Shown here: positions 45,433 to 56,496 of the stretch, one piece after another
Numbering within the stretch: position 1 is the first letter of the stretch
How the letters are laid out: every line of letters begins with the position of its first letter
Source: Rhizobium gallicum bv. gallicum R602sp
GTDB taxonomy: Bacteria; Pseudomonadota; Alphaproteobacteria; Rhizobiales; Rhizobiaceae
Assembly: GCF_000816845.1 (NCBI RefSeq)
Contig: NZ_CP006877.1
Location: 1,741,501 to 1,805,500, forward strand
Direction: 5' to 3'
Length of the DNA stretch: 64,000 nucleotides
Notes under the pieces: generated by a model
What the model saw: the letters and a program-made list of their open reading frames with translations, nothing else
What the model was told of the DNA's origin: nothing
Database searches by the model: none
Translations under genes and position numbers: made by a program

Positions 45433-46197
45433 ATGGCATTGCCTGATTTTTCTATGCGCCAGCTTCTGGAAGCTGGCGTTCACTTCGGCCACCAGACCCA
45501 CCGCTGGAACCCGAAGATGAAGCCGTACATTTTCGGCGATCGTAACAACATCCACATCATCGATCTGGCTCAGACCGTTCCGATGCTTTCGCGCGCGCTG
45601 CAGGTTGTCAGCGACACCGTTGCCCGTGGCGGCCGCGTTCTCTTCGTCGGTACCAAGCGCCAGGCTTCCGAGCTCATCGCTGACTCGGCCAAGCGTTCGG
45701 CCCAGTACTACGTCAACTCGCGCTGGCTCGGCGGCATGATGACGAACTGGAAGACGATCTCCAACTCGATCCAGCGTCTGCGCAAGCTCGACGAAATCCT
45801 TTCCAACGAAGCCCAGGGCTTCACCAAGAAGGAACGTCTGAACCTCGAGCGCGAGCGTGAAAAGCTCGACAAGGCTCTTGGTGGTATCAAGGACATGGGC
45901 GGTACCCCGGACCTGATGTTCATCATCGATACCAACAAGGAAAAGATCGCGATCGACGAAGCCAAGCGCCTCGGCATCCCGGTTGTCGCGATCATCGACT
46001 CGAACTGCGATCCGGACCTGATCGACTATCCGATCCCGGGCAACGACGACGCTTCGCGCGCTATCGCTCTCTACTGCGACCTGATCTCCCGCGCCGCTAT
46101 CGACGGTATCGCCCGTCAGCAGAGCGCATCGGGCCGCGACCTTGGCGCTTCCGTTGAAGCTCCGATCGAGCCGACGCTCGACGAGGCTCAAGCCTGA
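45433..46197 (+). CDS. rpsB: 30S ribosomal protein S2
   Basis: 254-residue Rps[21 protein letters not shown] and the later [15 protein letters not shown] and [20 protein letters not shown] are invariant S2 segments. The start is ATG 45433; the open frame reaches back to 45280 but that is leader. Codon use is the most biased of the window, as expected of a highly expressed gene. The 188-bp leader may hold regulatory structure. Confidence 0.98.
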   Translation: MALPDFSMRQLLEAGVHFGHQTHRWNPKMKPYIFGDRNNIHIIDLAQTVPMLSRALQVVSDTVARGGRVLFVGTKRQASELIADSAKRSAQYYVNSRWLGGMMTNWKTISNSIQRLRKLDEILSNEAQGFTKKERLNLEREREKLDKALGGIKDMGGTPDLMFIIDTNKEKIAIDEAKRLGIPVVAIIDSNCDPDLIDYPIPGNDDASRAIALYCDLISRAAIDGIARQQSASGRDLGASVEAPIEPTLDEAQA

Positions 46198-46206
46198 TAA
46201 ACAGGC

Positions 46207-46228
46207 GGACGGGCCGAAAGGTCCGTCC
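46207..46228 (+). promoter_or_regulatory. GNRA hairpin between rpsB and tsf
   Basis: GGACGGGCC-GAAA-GGTCCGTCC, a 9-bp stem (one G-U) capped by a GAAA tetraloop, starting 9 bp after the rpsB stop. No T run follows; likely a stabiliser or RNase barrier. Confidence 0.6.
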
Positions 46229-46246
46229 AGCTTGACTGGATTGGGA

Positions 46247-46292
46247 AAGGCCGCGCGAGACTTTGCGAAGCTCCGGCGGCCTTGACCTTTTT
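46247..46292 (+). terminator. Terminator-like hairpin between rpsB and tsf
   Basis: AAGGCCGC paired with GCGGCCTT across a 21-nt loop, followed by GACCTTTTT. Probably partial, lowering tsf relative to rpsB. Confidence 0.5.
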
Positions 46293-46438
46293 AGGGCGGT
46301 AGGTTCAGGCCGGTCCGCCCAACGAATTCTGATATGGCGCGTCTTCATCACGCTGTCATACATAAAGGTACATTTCGTGCCTCAATCCGGTGGCGCAGAG
46401 CATTTTGCGGACCACCGTAAACCGACAAGAGGAAGCTT

Positions 46439-47365
46439 ATGACCGAGATTACGGCTGCAATGGTGAAGGAACTGCGCGAAAAGACCGGCGCAGGCATGAT
46501 GGACTGCAAGAAGGCTCTCGCTGAAACCAATGGCGACATGGAAGCGGCGATCGACTGGCTGCGCGCCAAGGGCATCGCCAAGGCTGACAAGAAGTCGGGC
46601 CGCACCGCCGCCGAAGGTCTCGTCGGCGTTGCCAGCCAAGGCACCAAGGCCGTCGTGGTCGAAGTCAATTCCGAAACCGACTTCGTTGCCCGTAACGACG
46701 CCTTCCAGGATCTCGTCCGTGGCATCGCAAAGGTTGCCGTTTCGACCAACGGTTCAGTCGAGGCCGTCGCAGCCGCGACCTATCCGGCTTCCGGCAAGTC
46801 CGTTGCTGACACGATCAAGGACGCGATCGCGACCATCGGCGAAAACATGAACCTGCGCCGCTCGACTGCCCTCTCCGTCGAGGACGGCGTCGTCGCCACC
46901 TACATCCACAACGCCGTTTCCGACGGCCTCGGCAAGCTGGGCGTTCTGGTTGCGCTGAAGTCGACCGGCAACAAGGAGGCGCTGAACGCCATCGGCCGCC
47001 AGATCGCCATGCACATCGCTGCGACCTCGCCGCTCGCCATCCGTCCGGAAGAAGTCGACGCTGCTGTCGCCGAGCGCGAACGCAACGTCTTCATCGAGCA
47101 GTCGCGCGCTTCCGGCAAGCCCGACAACATCATCGAAAAGATGGTTGAAGGCCGCATGCGCAAGTTCTTCGAAGAAGTCGCGCTGGTTTCCCAGGCTTTC
47201 GTCATCAATCCGGACCTGACGGTCGGTGCCGCGCTCAAGGAAGCTGAAAAGACCGTCGGTGCGCCGATCGAGATCACCGGCATGGCACGCCTCCTGCTCG
47301 GCGAAGGCGTCGAGAAAGAAGAAACCGACTTCGCAGCCGAAGTCGCGGCCGCCGCCAAGGGCTGA
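46439..47365 (+). CDS. tsf: Elongation factor Ts
   Basis: 308-residue nucleotide-exchange factor for EF-Tu. [20 protein letters not shown] with [20 protein letters not shown] and [11 protein letters not shown] are the diagnostic motifs. ATG 46439 follows GAGGAAGCTT. Partner of rpsB, 241 bp downstream. Confidence 0.98.
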   Translation: MTEITAAMVKELREKTGAGMMDCKKALAETNGDMEAAIDWLRAKGIAKADKKSGRTAAEGLVGVASQGTKAVVVEVNSETDFVARNDAFQDLVRGIAKVAVSTNGSVEAVAAATYPASGKSVADTIKDAIATIGENMNLRRSTALSVEDGVVATYIHNAVSDGLGKLGVLVALKSTGNKEALNAIGRQIAMHIAATSPLAIRPEEVDAAVAERERNVFIEQSRASGKPDNIIEKMVEGRMRKFFEEVALVSQAFVINPDLTVGAALKEAEKTVGAPIEITGMARLLLGEGVEKEETDFAAEVAAAAKG

Positions 47366-47392
47366 TAAAACCTCATATAATGTGAAAACGGC

Positions 47393-47420
47393 AGGGCATC
47401 GCGTGACAACGCGGTGCCCT
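47393..47420 (+). promoter_or_regulatory. Hairpin between tsf and pyrH
   Basis: AGGGCATCGCG-TGACAA-CGCGGTGCCCT, 11 paired bases with one G-U, no T run. Placed 27 bp after tsf and 40 bp before pyrH. Confidence 0.5.
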
Positions 47421-47460
47421 TCGTGTATCCGGCAATCATGCCAACATACGAGGAGCCAAG

Positions 47461-48183
47461 ATGTCGTCAGAGCCTGTCTATAAACGCGTTCTACTCAAGG
47501 CTTCCGGCGAAGCGCTCATGGGCAGCCAGGGATTCGGTATCGACGTTGCGGTAGCGGACCGCATCGCGTCGGACATCGCCGAAGCCCGCCAGATGGGCGT
47601 CGAAGTCGGTGTTGTCGTCGGCGGCGGCAATATCTTCCGCGGCGTAGCCGTCGCCTCCAAGGGCGGCGACCGCGTGACGGGCGACCACATGGGCATGCTG
47701 GGTACCGTAATCAACGCGCTGGCGCTTGCAACGTCGCTGCGCAAGCTGAACATCGATACGGTCGTGCTTTCGGCAATCTCCATGCCGGAACTCTGCGAAA
47801 GCTTCTCGCAGCGCGCGACGCTCTACCATCTGTCGATGGGCCGCGTGGTCATTTTCGCGGGCGGCACCGGCAATCCGTTTTTCACGACCGATTCTGCCGC
47901 AGCCCTTCGAGCCGCCGAGATGGGCGCCCAGGCGATCTTCAAGGGCACCCAGGTGGATGGAATCTATTCCGCCGACCCGAAGAAGGATCCGTATGCCACG
48001 CGCTTCGACCGGCTGACGCACCAGGAAGTGCTCGACAAGGGCCTTGCCGTGATGGACGTCGCAGCTGTCGCCCTCGCGCGCGAAAATTCCATTCCGATCA
48101 TCGTCTTCTCGATCCACGAGAAAGGCGGGTTTGCTGAAATCTTGACGGGCGGTGGCCTCAAGACCATCGTATCGGACAACTGA
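47461..48183 (+). CDS. pyrH: UMP kinase
   Basis: Phosphorylates UMP to UDP. 240 residues with RVLLKASGEALMG, VGVVVGGGNIFRG and the later DGIYSADPKKDPYA, typical of PyrH of the amino-acid kinase fold. ATG 47461 with GAGGAGCCAAG upstream. Member of the tsf-pyrH-frr chain. Confidence 0.97.
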   Translation: MSSEPVYKRVLLKASGEALMGSQGFGIDVAVADRIASDIAEARQMGVEVGVVVGGGNIFRGVAVASKGGDRVTGDHMGMLGTVINALALATSLRKLNIDTVVLSAISMPELCESFSQRATLYHLSMGRVVIFAGGTGNPFFTTDSAAALRAAEMGAQAIFKGTQVDGIYSADPKKDPYATRFDRLTHQEVLDKGLAVMDVAAVALARENSIPIIVFSIHEKGGFAEILTGGGLKTIVSDN

Positions 48184-48237
48184 TAGAGAGACGGCGCTGC
48201 GACGGCCGCGCGTCTTCGACTGACAGGAGTATTGAGC

Positions 48238-48798
48238 ATGACTGAAGCTACAGACATCAAGGAACTGAAGCGCCGCATGGACGGCGCGATTTCCGCATTC
48301 AAACACGATATCGCGTCGCTGCGTACCGGCCGCGCCTCGGCCAACATCCTGGACCCGGTGACGGTCGAAGCCTATGGTTCGCGCTTGCCGCTCAATCAGG
48401 TTGCCAATATCACCGTGCCGGAGGCGCGCATGCTTTCGGTATCCGTCTGGGACAAGTCGATGGTAAGCGCGACGGAACGTGCGATCCGCGAGTCGAACCT
48501 CGGACTCAACCCGATCGTCGACGGCCAAAACCTGCGCATTCCTTTGCCGGAACTCAACGAAGAGCGTCGCAAGTCGCTGGTCAAGGTCGCGCATGACTAC
48601 GCCGAGAAAAGCAAGGTTGCGATCCGCCATGTACGCCGCGACGGCATGGACGGCCTTAAGAAAGCCGAAAAGGACGGTGTCATAAGCCAGGACGAAAGCC
48701 GGGCGCAATCAGATCGTGTGCAGAAGATGACGGATGAGATGATTTCCGAGATCGATCGCTTGCTTGCCGACAAGGAAAAGGAAATCATGCAGGTCTAG
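48238..48798 (+). CDS. frr: Ribosome recycling factor
   Basis: 186 residues: [20 protein letters not shown] followed by [20 protein letters not shown], and the C-terminal [23 protein letters not shown] 48238 with GACAGGAG upstream; a TTG two codons earlier is unlikely. Confidence 0.97.
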   Translation: MTEATDIKELKRRMDGAISAFKHDIASLRTGRASANILDPVTVEAYGSRLPLNQVANITVPEARMLSVSVWDKSMVSATERAIRESNLGLNPIVDGQNLRIPLPELNEERRKSLVKVAHDYAEKSKVAIRHVRRDGMDGLKKAEKDGVISQDESRAQSDRVQKMTDEMISEIDRLLADKEKEIMQV

Positions 48799-48832
48799 GG
48801 CTTTGCCTGCGCCCCTGGAGACCGGACGGGAA

Positions 48833-49576
48833 ATGTCGGAACCAGTATTCTTGAGTATGCCAGAACATGTTGCCATCATCATGGATGGCAACGGCCGTTG
48901 GGCAAAGCAGCGAGGGTTGCCGCGCGCGATGGGTCACCGCAAAGGTGTGGAAGCCGTTCGCGAGACCGTGCGCGCCGCAGGCGATGCCGGCATCAAGTAC
49001 TTAACGCTCTTTGCCTTTTCTTCGGAGAACTGGCGCCGGCCGGAAGCGGAGGTCTCGGACCTCATGGGATTGCTCAAGGCCTTCATCCGGCGCGACCTCG
49101 CCGAACTGCACGCGCAGAATGTGCGGATCAGGATCATCGGCGACCGGCATAGTCTTCGCAGCGATATCCTCAACCTCCTGCTCGAAGCCGAAGAGACGAC
49201 GCGGGACAATACCGCGCTGACGCTGGTGATCGCTTTCAACTACGGCTCGCGCGACGAGATCGCCAGAGCCATGGTGAGCCTTGCCGAGGATGTCGAGGCC
49301 GGGCGGCTGCGAGCCCGGGAGATCACACCCGAGCTCGTCAATGCCAGGCTGGATACGGCCGGCATTCCCGATCCCGATCTAATCATTCGCACCAGCGGCG
49401 AGGAGCGCCTTTCGAACTTCCTTTTGTGGCAGGCCGCTTATTCCGAGTTTGTTTTCGTGCCGGAATACTGGCCGGATTTCGGCCGGGAGCTCTTCTATGC
49501 CGCGCTCGAGAAGTTCGCCGCGCGCGACCGCCGATTCGGCGGCCTGTCGCCGCAGGCCGCCGCAGTAGGCACCTAA
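48833..49576 (+). CDS. uppS: Undecaprenyl diphosphate synthase
   Basis: Makes the C55 carrier lipid for cell wall and O-antigen. 247 residues with [20 protein letters not shown], the catalytic Asp in MDGNG, and [20 protein letters not shown] near the C-terminus. ATG 48833 gives the family length; the longer frame overlaps frr. Confidence 0.97.
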   Translation: MSEPVFLSMPEHVAIIMDGNGRWAKQRGLPRAMGHRKGVEAVRETVRAAGDAGIKYLTLFAFSSENWRRPEAEVSDLMGLLKAFIRRDLAELHAQNVRIRIIGDRHSLRSDILNLLLEAEETTRDNTALTLVIAFNYGSRDEIARAMVSLAEDVEAGRLRAREITPELVNARLDTAGIPDPDLIIRTSGEERLSNFLLWQAAYSEFVFVPEYWPDFGRELFYAALEKFAARDRRFGGLSPQAAAVGT

Positions 49577-49579
49577 CTG

Positions 49580-50416
49580 ATGCAGCAGGAACTGAAACTC
49601 CGCATTATCTCCGGCGTCATTCTGGCAATCATCGTGCTCGCGGTGACCTGGTACGGCGGCTTCGCCTTCCGCCTGCTCTCAGCGGTAATTGCCCTGCTTA
49701 TCTATTATGAATGGTCGACAATCACGCGGCTGCAAACCGAGCAGCCGGTCGCGAATGTGGCAGGCTGGGTGGGGCAGGCGGCCATCGCGGCTGCAATCCT
49801 GCTCGGACGCTTCGATTTTGCGTTGAGCCTACTTGTCTTCTTTTTTGCGATTGCTGTCGGCTTCGTGGCGGCGCAGAGCGCCAGCCGCTGGTTTCCGGCT
49901 GGTATCGTCTATGCCGGACTGACCGGCATCGCACTTGCCGAAATCCGGGGCGGGGATGCTGCTGGGCTGCAAGCCATGCTCTTCGTCTTCGCGGTAGTCT
50001 GGGCAACCGACATCCTTGCCTATTTCGTCGGCCGAGCAGTTGGCGGGCCAAAGCTCGCACCGAGGATTTCGCCGGGAAAGACGCAATCCGGCGCTTTTGG
50101 CGGCGCGGTTTCGGCTGTGATTGCGGGCAGTGTCATCGCCTACTTCTTCATTCCCGAGGCGGACTGGCTGATGGCGGCCGCCGTCGCCTTCATTCTTTCC
50201 GTCTGCAGCCAGGCAGGCGATCTCTTCGAATCGTTCATCAAGCGGCGATTTGGCGTGAAGGATTCCAGTCACCTCATTCCGGGACACGGTGGCGTGATGG
50301 ATCGCGTCGACGGGCTGATATTCGCTTGTTTTGCAGCGTTCTTGCTCGCGACATTATTTTCCCTGATAAAGGGTGACGGCATGGCGCCGCTAGGCGCCGC
50401 TTTGTTCGGGTTCTGA
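49580..50416 (+). CDS. cdsA: Phosphatidate cytidylyltransferase
   Basis: Makes CDP-diacylglycerol. 278 residues, with about eight hydrophobic segments, and the signature at the end: KRRFGVKDSSHLIPGHGGVM followed by DRVDGLIFA. It starts 3 bp after uppS. Confidence 0.96.
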   Translation: MQQELKLRIISGVILAIIVLAVTWYGGFAFRLLSAVIALLIYYEWSTITRLQTEQPVANVAGWVGQAAIAAAILLGRFDFALSLLVFFFAIAVGFVAAQSASRWFPAGIVYAGLTGIALAEIRGGDAAGLQAMLFVFAVVWATDILAYFVGRAVGGPKLAPRISPGKTQSGAFGGAVSAVIAGSVIAYFFIPEADWLMAAAVAFILSVCSQAGDLFESFIKRRFGVKDSSHLIPGHGGVMDRVDGLIFACFAAFLLATLFSLIKGDGMAPLGAALFGF

Positions 50417-50445
50417 TATCTGCGCTGGGCGCAGCGGAAGGATTA

Positions 50446-51579
50446 ATGGAAGGCATGACCGGTATATTCGGCTTTCTGACGGGTTATATCATTCCGTTCG
50501 TTCTGGTCCTCTCGCTGCTCGTTTTCGTGCACGAGATGGGCCACTATCTGGTCGGCCGCTGGAGTGGCATCCGCGTGCTCGCTTTTTCTGTGGGCTTTGG
50601 ACCAGAGCTTGCGGGCTTTACCGATCGGCATGGAACGCGCTGGAAGATCTCGGCGATCCCGCTTGGCGGCTATGTGCGCTTCTTCGGCGACGAGGACGCC
50701 TCGAGCAAGCCGGACATGGATAAGCTCGAATCGATGTCGGAAGCGGATAGAGCGCGCTCATTTGCCGGCGCGAAGCTCTGGAAGCGCGCAGCGACGGTGG
50801 CCGCAGGTCCCATCGCCAACTTCCTGCTGGCGATCATCATCTTTGCGGTTCTTTTCTCGATCTACGGCCGCTCGATCGCCGATCCGGTCGTCGCCGAAGT
50901 GAAGCCGGAGAGCGCTGCCGCGGAGGCGGGAATCCTGCCCGGTGACCTGCTGATCGCAATCGACGGCGGGAAGGTCGATACGTTCGACGATGTGCGCCGC
51001 TACGTAAGCGTTCGCCCGGAACAGCGGATCGTCGTTACCATCGAGCGGAGCGGCGAGAAGATGGACCTGCCGATGGTGCCGAAGCGCACCGACATGACGG
51101 ACCAGTTCGGCAACAAGATGGAGATCGGTCTGATCGGCATCGTGACGAACCAGGAGGTCGGCCATTTCCGCGTGCAGACATATACGCCGCTCGCAGCCTT
51201 GGAGGAAGGCGCCGTTCAGACCTGGCATATCGTCACCGGCACCTTCAAATATATCGGCAATCTTTTCGCGGGCTACATGAAGCCCGATCAGCTCGGCGGA
51301 CCGATCCGCGTCGCCCAGGCGTCCGGCCAGATGGCAACGCTCGGTGTTGCAGCCCTGCTTCAGCTTGCCGCGGTGTTGTCCGTTTCCATCGGATTACTGA
51401 ATTTGATGCCTGTTCCGGTACTTGATGGCGGGCATTTGATGTTCTATGCGATTGAGGCGGTGAGGGGTAAACCTTTAGGGGCATCGGCCCAGGAAATTGC
51501 ATTTCGCATTGGTCTAGCTATGGTCCTTTCACTGATGGTTTTTGCTACCTGGAATGACATTAGCGCGTTGATAGGTTAA
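50446..51579 (+). CDS. rseP: Site-2 protease RseP
   Basis: Intramembrane zinc protease that cleaves anti-sigma factors. 377 residues: zinc motif HEMGH in VFVHEMGHYLVGRW at the first membrane helix, one PDZ domain (about 130-210, EAGILPGDLLIAIDGGKV) and the second metal motif LNLMPVPVLDGGHL. E. coli RseP has two PDZ domains; here one is clear. Followed by bamA. Confidence 0.95.
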   Translation: MEGMTGIFGFLTGYIIPFVLVLSLLVFVHEMGHYLVGRWSGIRVLAFSVGFGPELAGFTDRHGTRWKISAIPLGGYVRFFGDEDASSKPDMDKLESMSEADRARSFAGAKLWKRAATVAAGPIANFLLAIIIFAVLFSIYGRSIADPVVAEVKPESAAAEAGILPGDLLIAIDGGKVDTFDDVRRYVSVRPEQRIVVTIERSGEKMDLPMVPKRTDMTDQFGNKMEIGLIGIVTNQEVGHFRVQTYTPLAALEEGAVQTWHIVTGTFKYIGNLFAGYMKPDQLGGPIRVAQASGQMATLGVAALLQLAAVLSVSIGLLNLMPVPVLDGGHLMFYAIEAVRGKPLGASAQEIAFRIGLAMVLSLMVFATWNDISALIG

Positions 51580-51764
51580 CGCGCGCGGTGAGGGGAAATT
51601 ACCGTTTATTTACGATGTTTCAAAGCTGTAGTGGCGAATGGGTCACGCTTCGAAATGAAGTAAACAGAAATTAACTTGCTGCCTTGCTTGTAGGGCAAAA
51701 GCGGGTAAAACGACACACGTGCCGGAATCGGGTTCGCCCGGCGACGGGGACGAGAAAAAAGGTA

Positions 51765-54116
51765 ATGGGTGAAATGAAGGCTGGTTCAAGATTTTTGAAC
51801 GCAGTATCGGCGGTTGCGCTGTCTGCAGGTATTGTCGCTTCGGGCGCAGGCGCAATTACATTCGTCTCTGCGACGGCTGCGGAAGCGGCGGTTATCCAGC
51901 GGATCGATGTGCGTGGAGCGAGCCGCGTCGGCGCTGAGGCAGTCCGGTCAAATCTCACCATCGCCCCAGGCAGGAACTTCTCGAATACCGACATCGATGA
52001 CTCGGTAAAGCAGCTCTACGGCACGGGGTACTTCTCCGATGTCAAAATCTCCGTTTCCGGCAGCACGCTGGTAGTGACCGTCGAAGAAGCCCAGCTCGTC
52101 AATCAGGTCGTTTTCAACGGCAACCGCAAGGTCAAGGACGACAAGCTGGCCTCGGTTGTACAGACGCGTGCCTCCGGTCCCTACAACGATGCGCTGATCC
52201 AGGCCGATATCGCGGCGATCAAGGAAGCCTACGCGGCAACGGGCCGCAGCGAAGTGCAGGTCACGACGCAGGTCGTTCCGCTTGGCGAAGGTCGCGTAAA
52301 CCTCGCTTTCGTCATCGATGAAGGCGACCGCACGAAGATCGCGGCCATCAATTTCGTAGGCAACAATGCTTACAGCACCGGTCGTCTAGCTGCCGTCATT
52401 AGCACCAAGCGCTCGAACTTCCTCTCGTTCCTGACCCGCAAGGACGTTTACAGCGAAGATCGCCTGCATGCCGACGAAGAAGCGCTGCGCCAGTTCTATT
52501 TCAACCGCGGCTATGCCGACTTCAAGATCATCTCTTCGGATGCTACTTTTGATGAAGCCACGAACAAGTACACGCTGACCTTCAACATCGAGGAAGGTCC
52601 GCGTTACGACTTCGGTCCGGTAACCGTACAGTCGACCGTAGAAGGCGTAACCGGCGAGCAGCTTCAAGGCCTGGTAGTGACGCGCGAAGGCGAAGTCTAC
52701 AGCGCCAAGGACGTCCAGAGGTCCATGGAGGCCATTTCGGATCAGGTTGCTTCGGCAGGCTATCCGTTCGCCCGCGTGACGCCGCGCGGCAACCGCGATC
52801 TCGGCAACAATACGATCGGCGTCGAATACCTTGTCGACCAGGGCGAACGAGCCTACATCGAGCGCATCGAAATCCGCGGCAACAGCCGCACGCGCGATTA
52901 CGTCATCCGCCGCGAATTCGATATGAGCGAAGGCGACGCCTTCAATCAGCAGATGATCACCAAGGCGAAGCGTCGTCTCGAAGCGCTCGGCTTCTTCTCG
53001 TCGGTGAACATCTCGACCGCGCCGGGCAGCTCGCCTGACCGCGTCGTTGTCATCGTCGATGTACAGGATCAGTCGACGGGTTCGTTCGGTATCGGTGCCG
53101 GTTACGCCGCAGGCGGCGACGGTCTGATCCTGGAAGCGTCCATTGAAGAAAAGAACTTCCTGGGTCGCGGCCAGTATATCAGGGTTTCAGCTGGTGGCGG
53201 TGTCGAAGGCTCGCAGAGTTATGGTTTGAGCTTCACCGAGCCTTACTTCCTCGGTTATCGCCTTGCGACCGGTTTCGACCTCAATCACAGTGAGACCTCA
53301 AGCAACGATAATTACGACTATACCGAAGATAGCGCCGTTCTCCGCGCGACGGCGCCGATCACCGAGGATCTGGCGACGACGTTCCGCTACAACTTCAAGC
53401 GGATGAACTATGATGCCGACGGCAGCGATCTGAGCGATCTTTCGACACCTTACCAGGATCTTGTGAACGATGGACCTTGGATCCGTTCATCGATTTCCAA
53501 TACGCTGACCTATAACACACTCGACGACATGACGCTCCCGCGCGAGGGCATATACGCGACCTTGACGCAGGAAATTGCCGGCCTGGGTGGCGACTCGCAG
53601 TTCTACAAGATCTACGGGAAGGCGCGCTATTATCATCTGCTGGCTGACGATGCCGATATCATTGGATCTGTTGCGGCCGGCGCGGGCCATGTTGTAGGCC
53701 TTGGCAAAGACCTAAACATCTTCGACCAGTTCACATTGGGCAACAACGACATCCGCGGCTTCGAAAACAAGGGTATCGGTCCTCGCGTTGGTGGCGGACC
53801 GGATGATCCGCTCGGGGGAACGACTTATTTTACCGTGTCGGCGGAAGCGACCTTCCCGATGCCCGGATTCCCGCGTGACTTTGGTCTACGTGGTGCGGTC
53901 TTCGCTGATGCGGGTACGTTGTTTGGAAATGACGTTGACGTGAGTTCGCCAGAATTCGTGAGAGGCGATAGCGCGGCACTTCGTGCGTCCGTCGGTGTTG
54001 GCCTTGTCTGGCAATCGCCATTCGGCGCGCTGCGCGTCGACTACGCGATCCCCGTCGTGAAGGAAGATTACGACCAAACGCAGTACTTCAAGTTTGGCAT
54101 CAACAACCAATTCTGA
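51765..54116 (+). CDS. bamA: Outer-membrane protein assembly factor BamA
   Basis: Core of the BAM complex. 783 residues: signal peptide (about 1-40, ending AAEAA), five POTRA domains (about 42-440) starting [19 protein letters not shown], then the 16-strand barrel with the conserved region near [13 protein letters not shown] and the terminal Phe of GINNQF. ATG 51765 (MGEMKAG) or 51774; AAAAAAGG lies just before. Confidence 0.96.
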   Translation: MGEMKAGSRFLNAVSAVALSAGIVASGAGAITFVSATAAEAAVIQRIDVRGASRVGAEAVRSNLTIAPGRNFSNTDIDDSVKQLYGTGYFSDVKISVSGSTLVVTVEEAQLVNQVVFNGNRKVKDDKLASVVQTRASGPYNDALIQADIAAIKEAYAATGRSEVQVTTQVVPLGEGRVNLAFVIDEGDRTKIAAINFVGNNAYSTGRLAAVISTKRSNFLSFLTRKDVYSEDRLHADEEALRQFYFNRGYADFKIISSDATFDEATNKYTLTFNIEEGPRYDFGPVTVQSTVEGVTGEQLQGLVVTREGEVYSAKDVQRSMEAISDQVASAGYPFARVTPRGNRDLGNNTIGVEYLVDQGERAYIERIEIRGNSRTRDYVIRREFDMSEGDAFNQQMITKAKRRLEALGFFSSVNISTAPGSSPDRVVVIVDVQDQSTGSFGIGAGYAAGGDGLILEASIEEKNFLGRGQYIRVSAGGGVEGSQSYGLSFTEPYFLGYRLATGFDLNHSETSSNDNYDYTEDSAVLRATAPITEDLATTFRYNFKRMNYDADGSDLSDLSTPYQDLVNDGPWIRSSISNTLTYNTLDDMTLPREGIYATLTQEIAGLGGDSQFYKIYGKARYYHLLADDADIIGSVAAGAGHVVGLGKDLNIFDQFTLGNNDIRGFENKGIGPRVGGGPDDPLGGTTYFTVSAEATFPMPGFPRDFGLRGAVFADAGTLFGNDVDVSSPEFVRGDSAALRASVGVGLVWQSPFGALRVDYAIPVVKEDYDQTQYFKFGINNQF

Positions 54117-54153
54117 TATCGGCAATCCAGAATCGAAAACTGGAGCTTTGCCG

Positions 54154-55215
54154 GTGGAGCAGAACAATTTCTTTCCGCCCCGCGACGGCGTCAAACTTTC
54201 AGAGTTGGCGCAATATCTCGGGGCGGAACTTGCCGACCCTGAAAATGGCGACACCCTTATCCGATCGGTGTCGCCGGTCAGCCGTGCGAAGGCCGGTGAT
54301 CTTTGCTACATCATCTCACGCAGGAGTCGCGCCGAGCTTGAAACCTGTCGGGCGTCGGCAGTCCTTTGCGAGCCCGCGATAAGAGCGGCGGTACCTCCTC
54401 ATATTCCGGTTCTCTTGTCGAAGAATCCCCATGCCGCCTTTGCGATGGCAGGCGGGCATCTCCATCCGGCTGCTTTGAAGCCGCTGGCAACAATGTCTTC
54501 GACGGCAGAGATCGCGGCGACCGCGGCGGTCGATCCGACGGCGCGGCTGGAACCGGGCGTGATCGTCGAGCCTTTGGCTGTCATCGGCGCGAATGCGGAA
54601 ATCGGTCACGGAACACGGATCGGCGCCGGCGCGCTTATAGGTCCCGGTGTCAAGATCGGCCGCGATTGCACGATCGCCGGCGGTGCCAGCGTTATATGCG
54701 CACTCTTGGGCAATGGCGTGATCGTGCACAACGGCGCGCGTATTGGCCAGGATGGCTTTGGATATGCGCCTGGCCCCAGAGGGATGATCAAGATCGTTCA
54801 GATCGGCCGGGTCATCATCCAGGACAATGTCGAGATCGGCGCGAACACGACGATCGATCGCGGCACGATGGACGACACGGTCGTCGGCGAGGGAACCAAG
54901 ATCGACAACCAGGTGCAGATAGGCCACAACGTCAGGATCGGGCGTCATTGCGCGATCGTTTCGCAGGTCGGCATCGCCGGCAGTGCGGTTATTGGAAACG
55001 GTGTGCAGATCGGCGGCCAGACAGGTATCAATGGCCATATTACGATTGGCGATGGCGTACAGATCGCGGCAAAGAGCGGCGTCATTCACAGCATTCCTGC
55101 CGGTGAGCGTTATGGGGGCATTCCGGCACGTCCGTTAAAGGATTTTCTTCGAGAGTCGGCGGAGATAATGGCGCGCGCGAGCGCTCGGGCTCATAAAACG
55201 GGAGATCAAGAATGA
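54154..55215 (+). CDS. lpxD: UDP-3-O-acylglucosamine N-acyltransferase LpxD
   Basis: Third step of lipid A synthesis. 353 residues: an N-terminal UDP-binding part ([19 protein letters not shown]) and a left-handed beta helix with many hexapeptides; the catalytic His is in [23 protein letters not shown] 54154 (VEQNNFF) is chosen because GGAG lies 8 bp upstream and the family starts there; the TTG at 54094 overlaps bamA. Confidence 0.95.
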   Translation: MEQNNFFPPRDGVKLSELAQYLGAELADPENGDTLIRSVSPVSRAKAGDLCYIISRRSRAELETCRASAVLCEPAIRAAVPPHIPVLLSKNPHAAFAMAGGHLHPAALKPLATMSSTAEIAATAAVDPTARLEPGVIVEPLAVIGANAEIGHGTRIGAGALIGPGVKIGRDCTIAGGASVICALLGNGVIVHNGARIGQDGFGYAPGPRGMIKIVQIGRVIIQDNVEIGANTTIDRGTMDDTVVGEGTKIDNQVQIGHNVRIGRHCAIVSQVGIAGSAVIGNGVQIGGQTGINGHITIGDGVQIAAKSGVIHSIPAGERYGGIPARPLKDFLRESAEIMARASARAHKTGDQE

Positions 55216-55679
55216 CTGAAGGGGTCAAGGAGACGCTTGCTTCGGCGGACATCATGGAGATCATGAAGCTTCTGCCGCATCGCTATCCGTTTTTGCTGGT
55301 CGACCGGATTATTGAGATCGATGGCGATGACTCCGCGATCGGCATCAAGAACGTCACTGCCAACGAGCCTCATTTCACCGGCCACTTTCCCGAGTCGCCG
55401 ATCATGCCGGGTGTGCTGCTGATTGAAGGCATGGCGCAGACGGCGGGTGCGATCTGCGCGCGTAAGGATGGAACGACCGGTAACCTCGTCTATTTCATGA
55501 CCATCGACAATGCACGTTTCCGCAAGCCCGTCATCCCGGGCGATCGGGTCGAATTTCATGTGAAGAAGCAGAAGCAGCGCGGTAATATCTGGAAGTTCCA
55601 TTGCGACGCCAAGGTCGACGGCGCATTGGCCGCGGAAGCTGATATCGGCGCGATGATTCTTCGTAAGGACGAGGCATGA
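55212..55679 (+). CDS. fabZ: (3R)-hydroxyacyl-ACP dehydratase FabZ
   Basis: 155 residues of the hot-dog fold with [11 protein letters not shown] and [20 protein letters not shown] holding the catalytic His and Glu. Overlaps lpxD and lpxA by 4 bp each (ATGA). Confidence 0.96.
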   Translation: MTEGVKETLASADIMEIMKLLPHRYPFLLVDRIIEIDGDDSAIGIKNVTANEPHFTGHFPESPIMPGVLLIEGMAQTAGAICARKDGTTGNLVYFMTIDNARFRKPVIPGDRVEFHVKKQKQRGNIWKFHCDAKVDGALAAEADIGAMILRKDEA

Positions 55680-56494
55680 GCACGATCGCAGGGAGCGCCC
55701 GCATCCATGCCATGGCCGTTGTCGAGGATGGCGCGGTCATCGGCGAAGGCGTGTCCGTCGGTCCGTTCTGCCATGTCGGTCCGAAGGTTGTTCTTCATGA
55801 CAATGCCGAACTGCTGGCGCATGTCGTGGTGACCGGCAGAACCGAGATCGGCAAAGGCACCCGAATTTTCCCGATGGCGGTCATCGGCGGCGATCCCCAG
55901 AGCGTGCACCATGGCGGCGAGGAGACGACGCTGACGGTAGGCGAGAATTGCACCATCCGCGAAGGCGTGACGATGAATACCGGCACCGCCGATTTCGGCG
56001 GCAAGACAATCGTTGGCGACAACAACCTGTTTCTCGCCAATTCTCATGTCGCCCATGACTGCCGTGTCGGCAATCACGTCATCATGTCGAACAATGTCAT
56101 GCTCGCCGGGCATGTGACGATCGAGGATCGGGTCATTCTCGGCGGCGGATCGGCCGTGCATCAATTCACGCGCGTCGGCCGCCAGGCCTTCGTCGGCGGC
56201 CTTTCGGCTGTCAGCTACGATGTCATTCCGTATGGGATGCTCAATGGAAATCCCGGTTTACTGGGCGGTCTCAACGTTGTCGGCATGACGCGGGCCGGGA
56301 TTGATCGCGCTGTCATTCATACGGTGCGCCGCGCTTACAAGGCGATTTTTGAGGGATCAGGTTCGATCCGCGACAATGCGGCAGCGATCCGGGACGAATA
56401 TGCCGATTGCGAGCCGGTGATGCAAATCCTCGATTTCATTGCCGCGGAAAGCGACCGCGCGCTGTCATCGCCGACGCGAGGACAGAAAGGCTGA
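55676..56494 (+). CDS. lpxA: UDP-N-acetylglucosamine acyltransferase LpxA
   Basis: First step of lipid A synthesis. 272 residues: a hexapeptide beta helix, the catalytic His in [20 protein letters not shown], and the C-terminal helical domain. Overlaps fabZ by 4 bp. Confidence 0.96.
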   Translation: MSTIAGSARIHAMAVVEDGAVIGEGVSVGPFCHVGPKVVLHDNAELLAHVVVTGRTEIGKGTRIFPMAVIGGDPQSVHHGGEETTLTVGENCTIREGVTMNTGTADFGGKTIVGDNNLFLANSHVAHDCRVGNHVIMSNNVMLAGHVTIEDRVILGGGSAVHQFTRVGRQAFVGGLSAVSYDVIPYGMLNGNPGLLGGLNVVGMTRAGIDRAVIHTVRRAYKAIFEGSGSIRDNAAAIRDEYADCEPVMQILDFIAAESDRALSSPTRGQKG

Positions 56495-56496
56495 CC

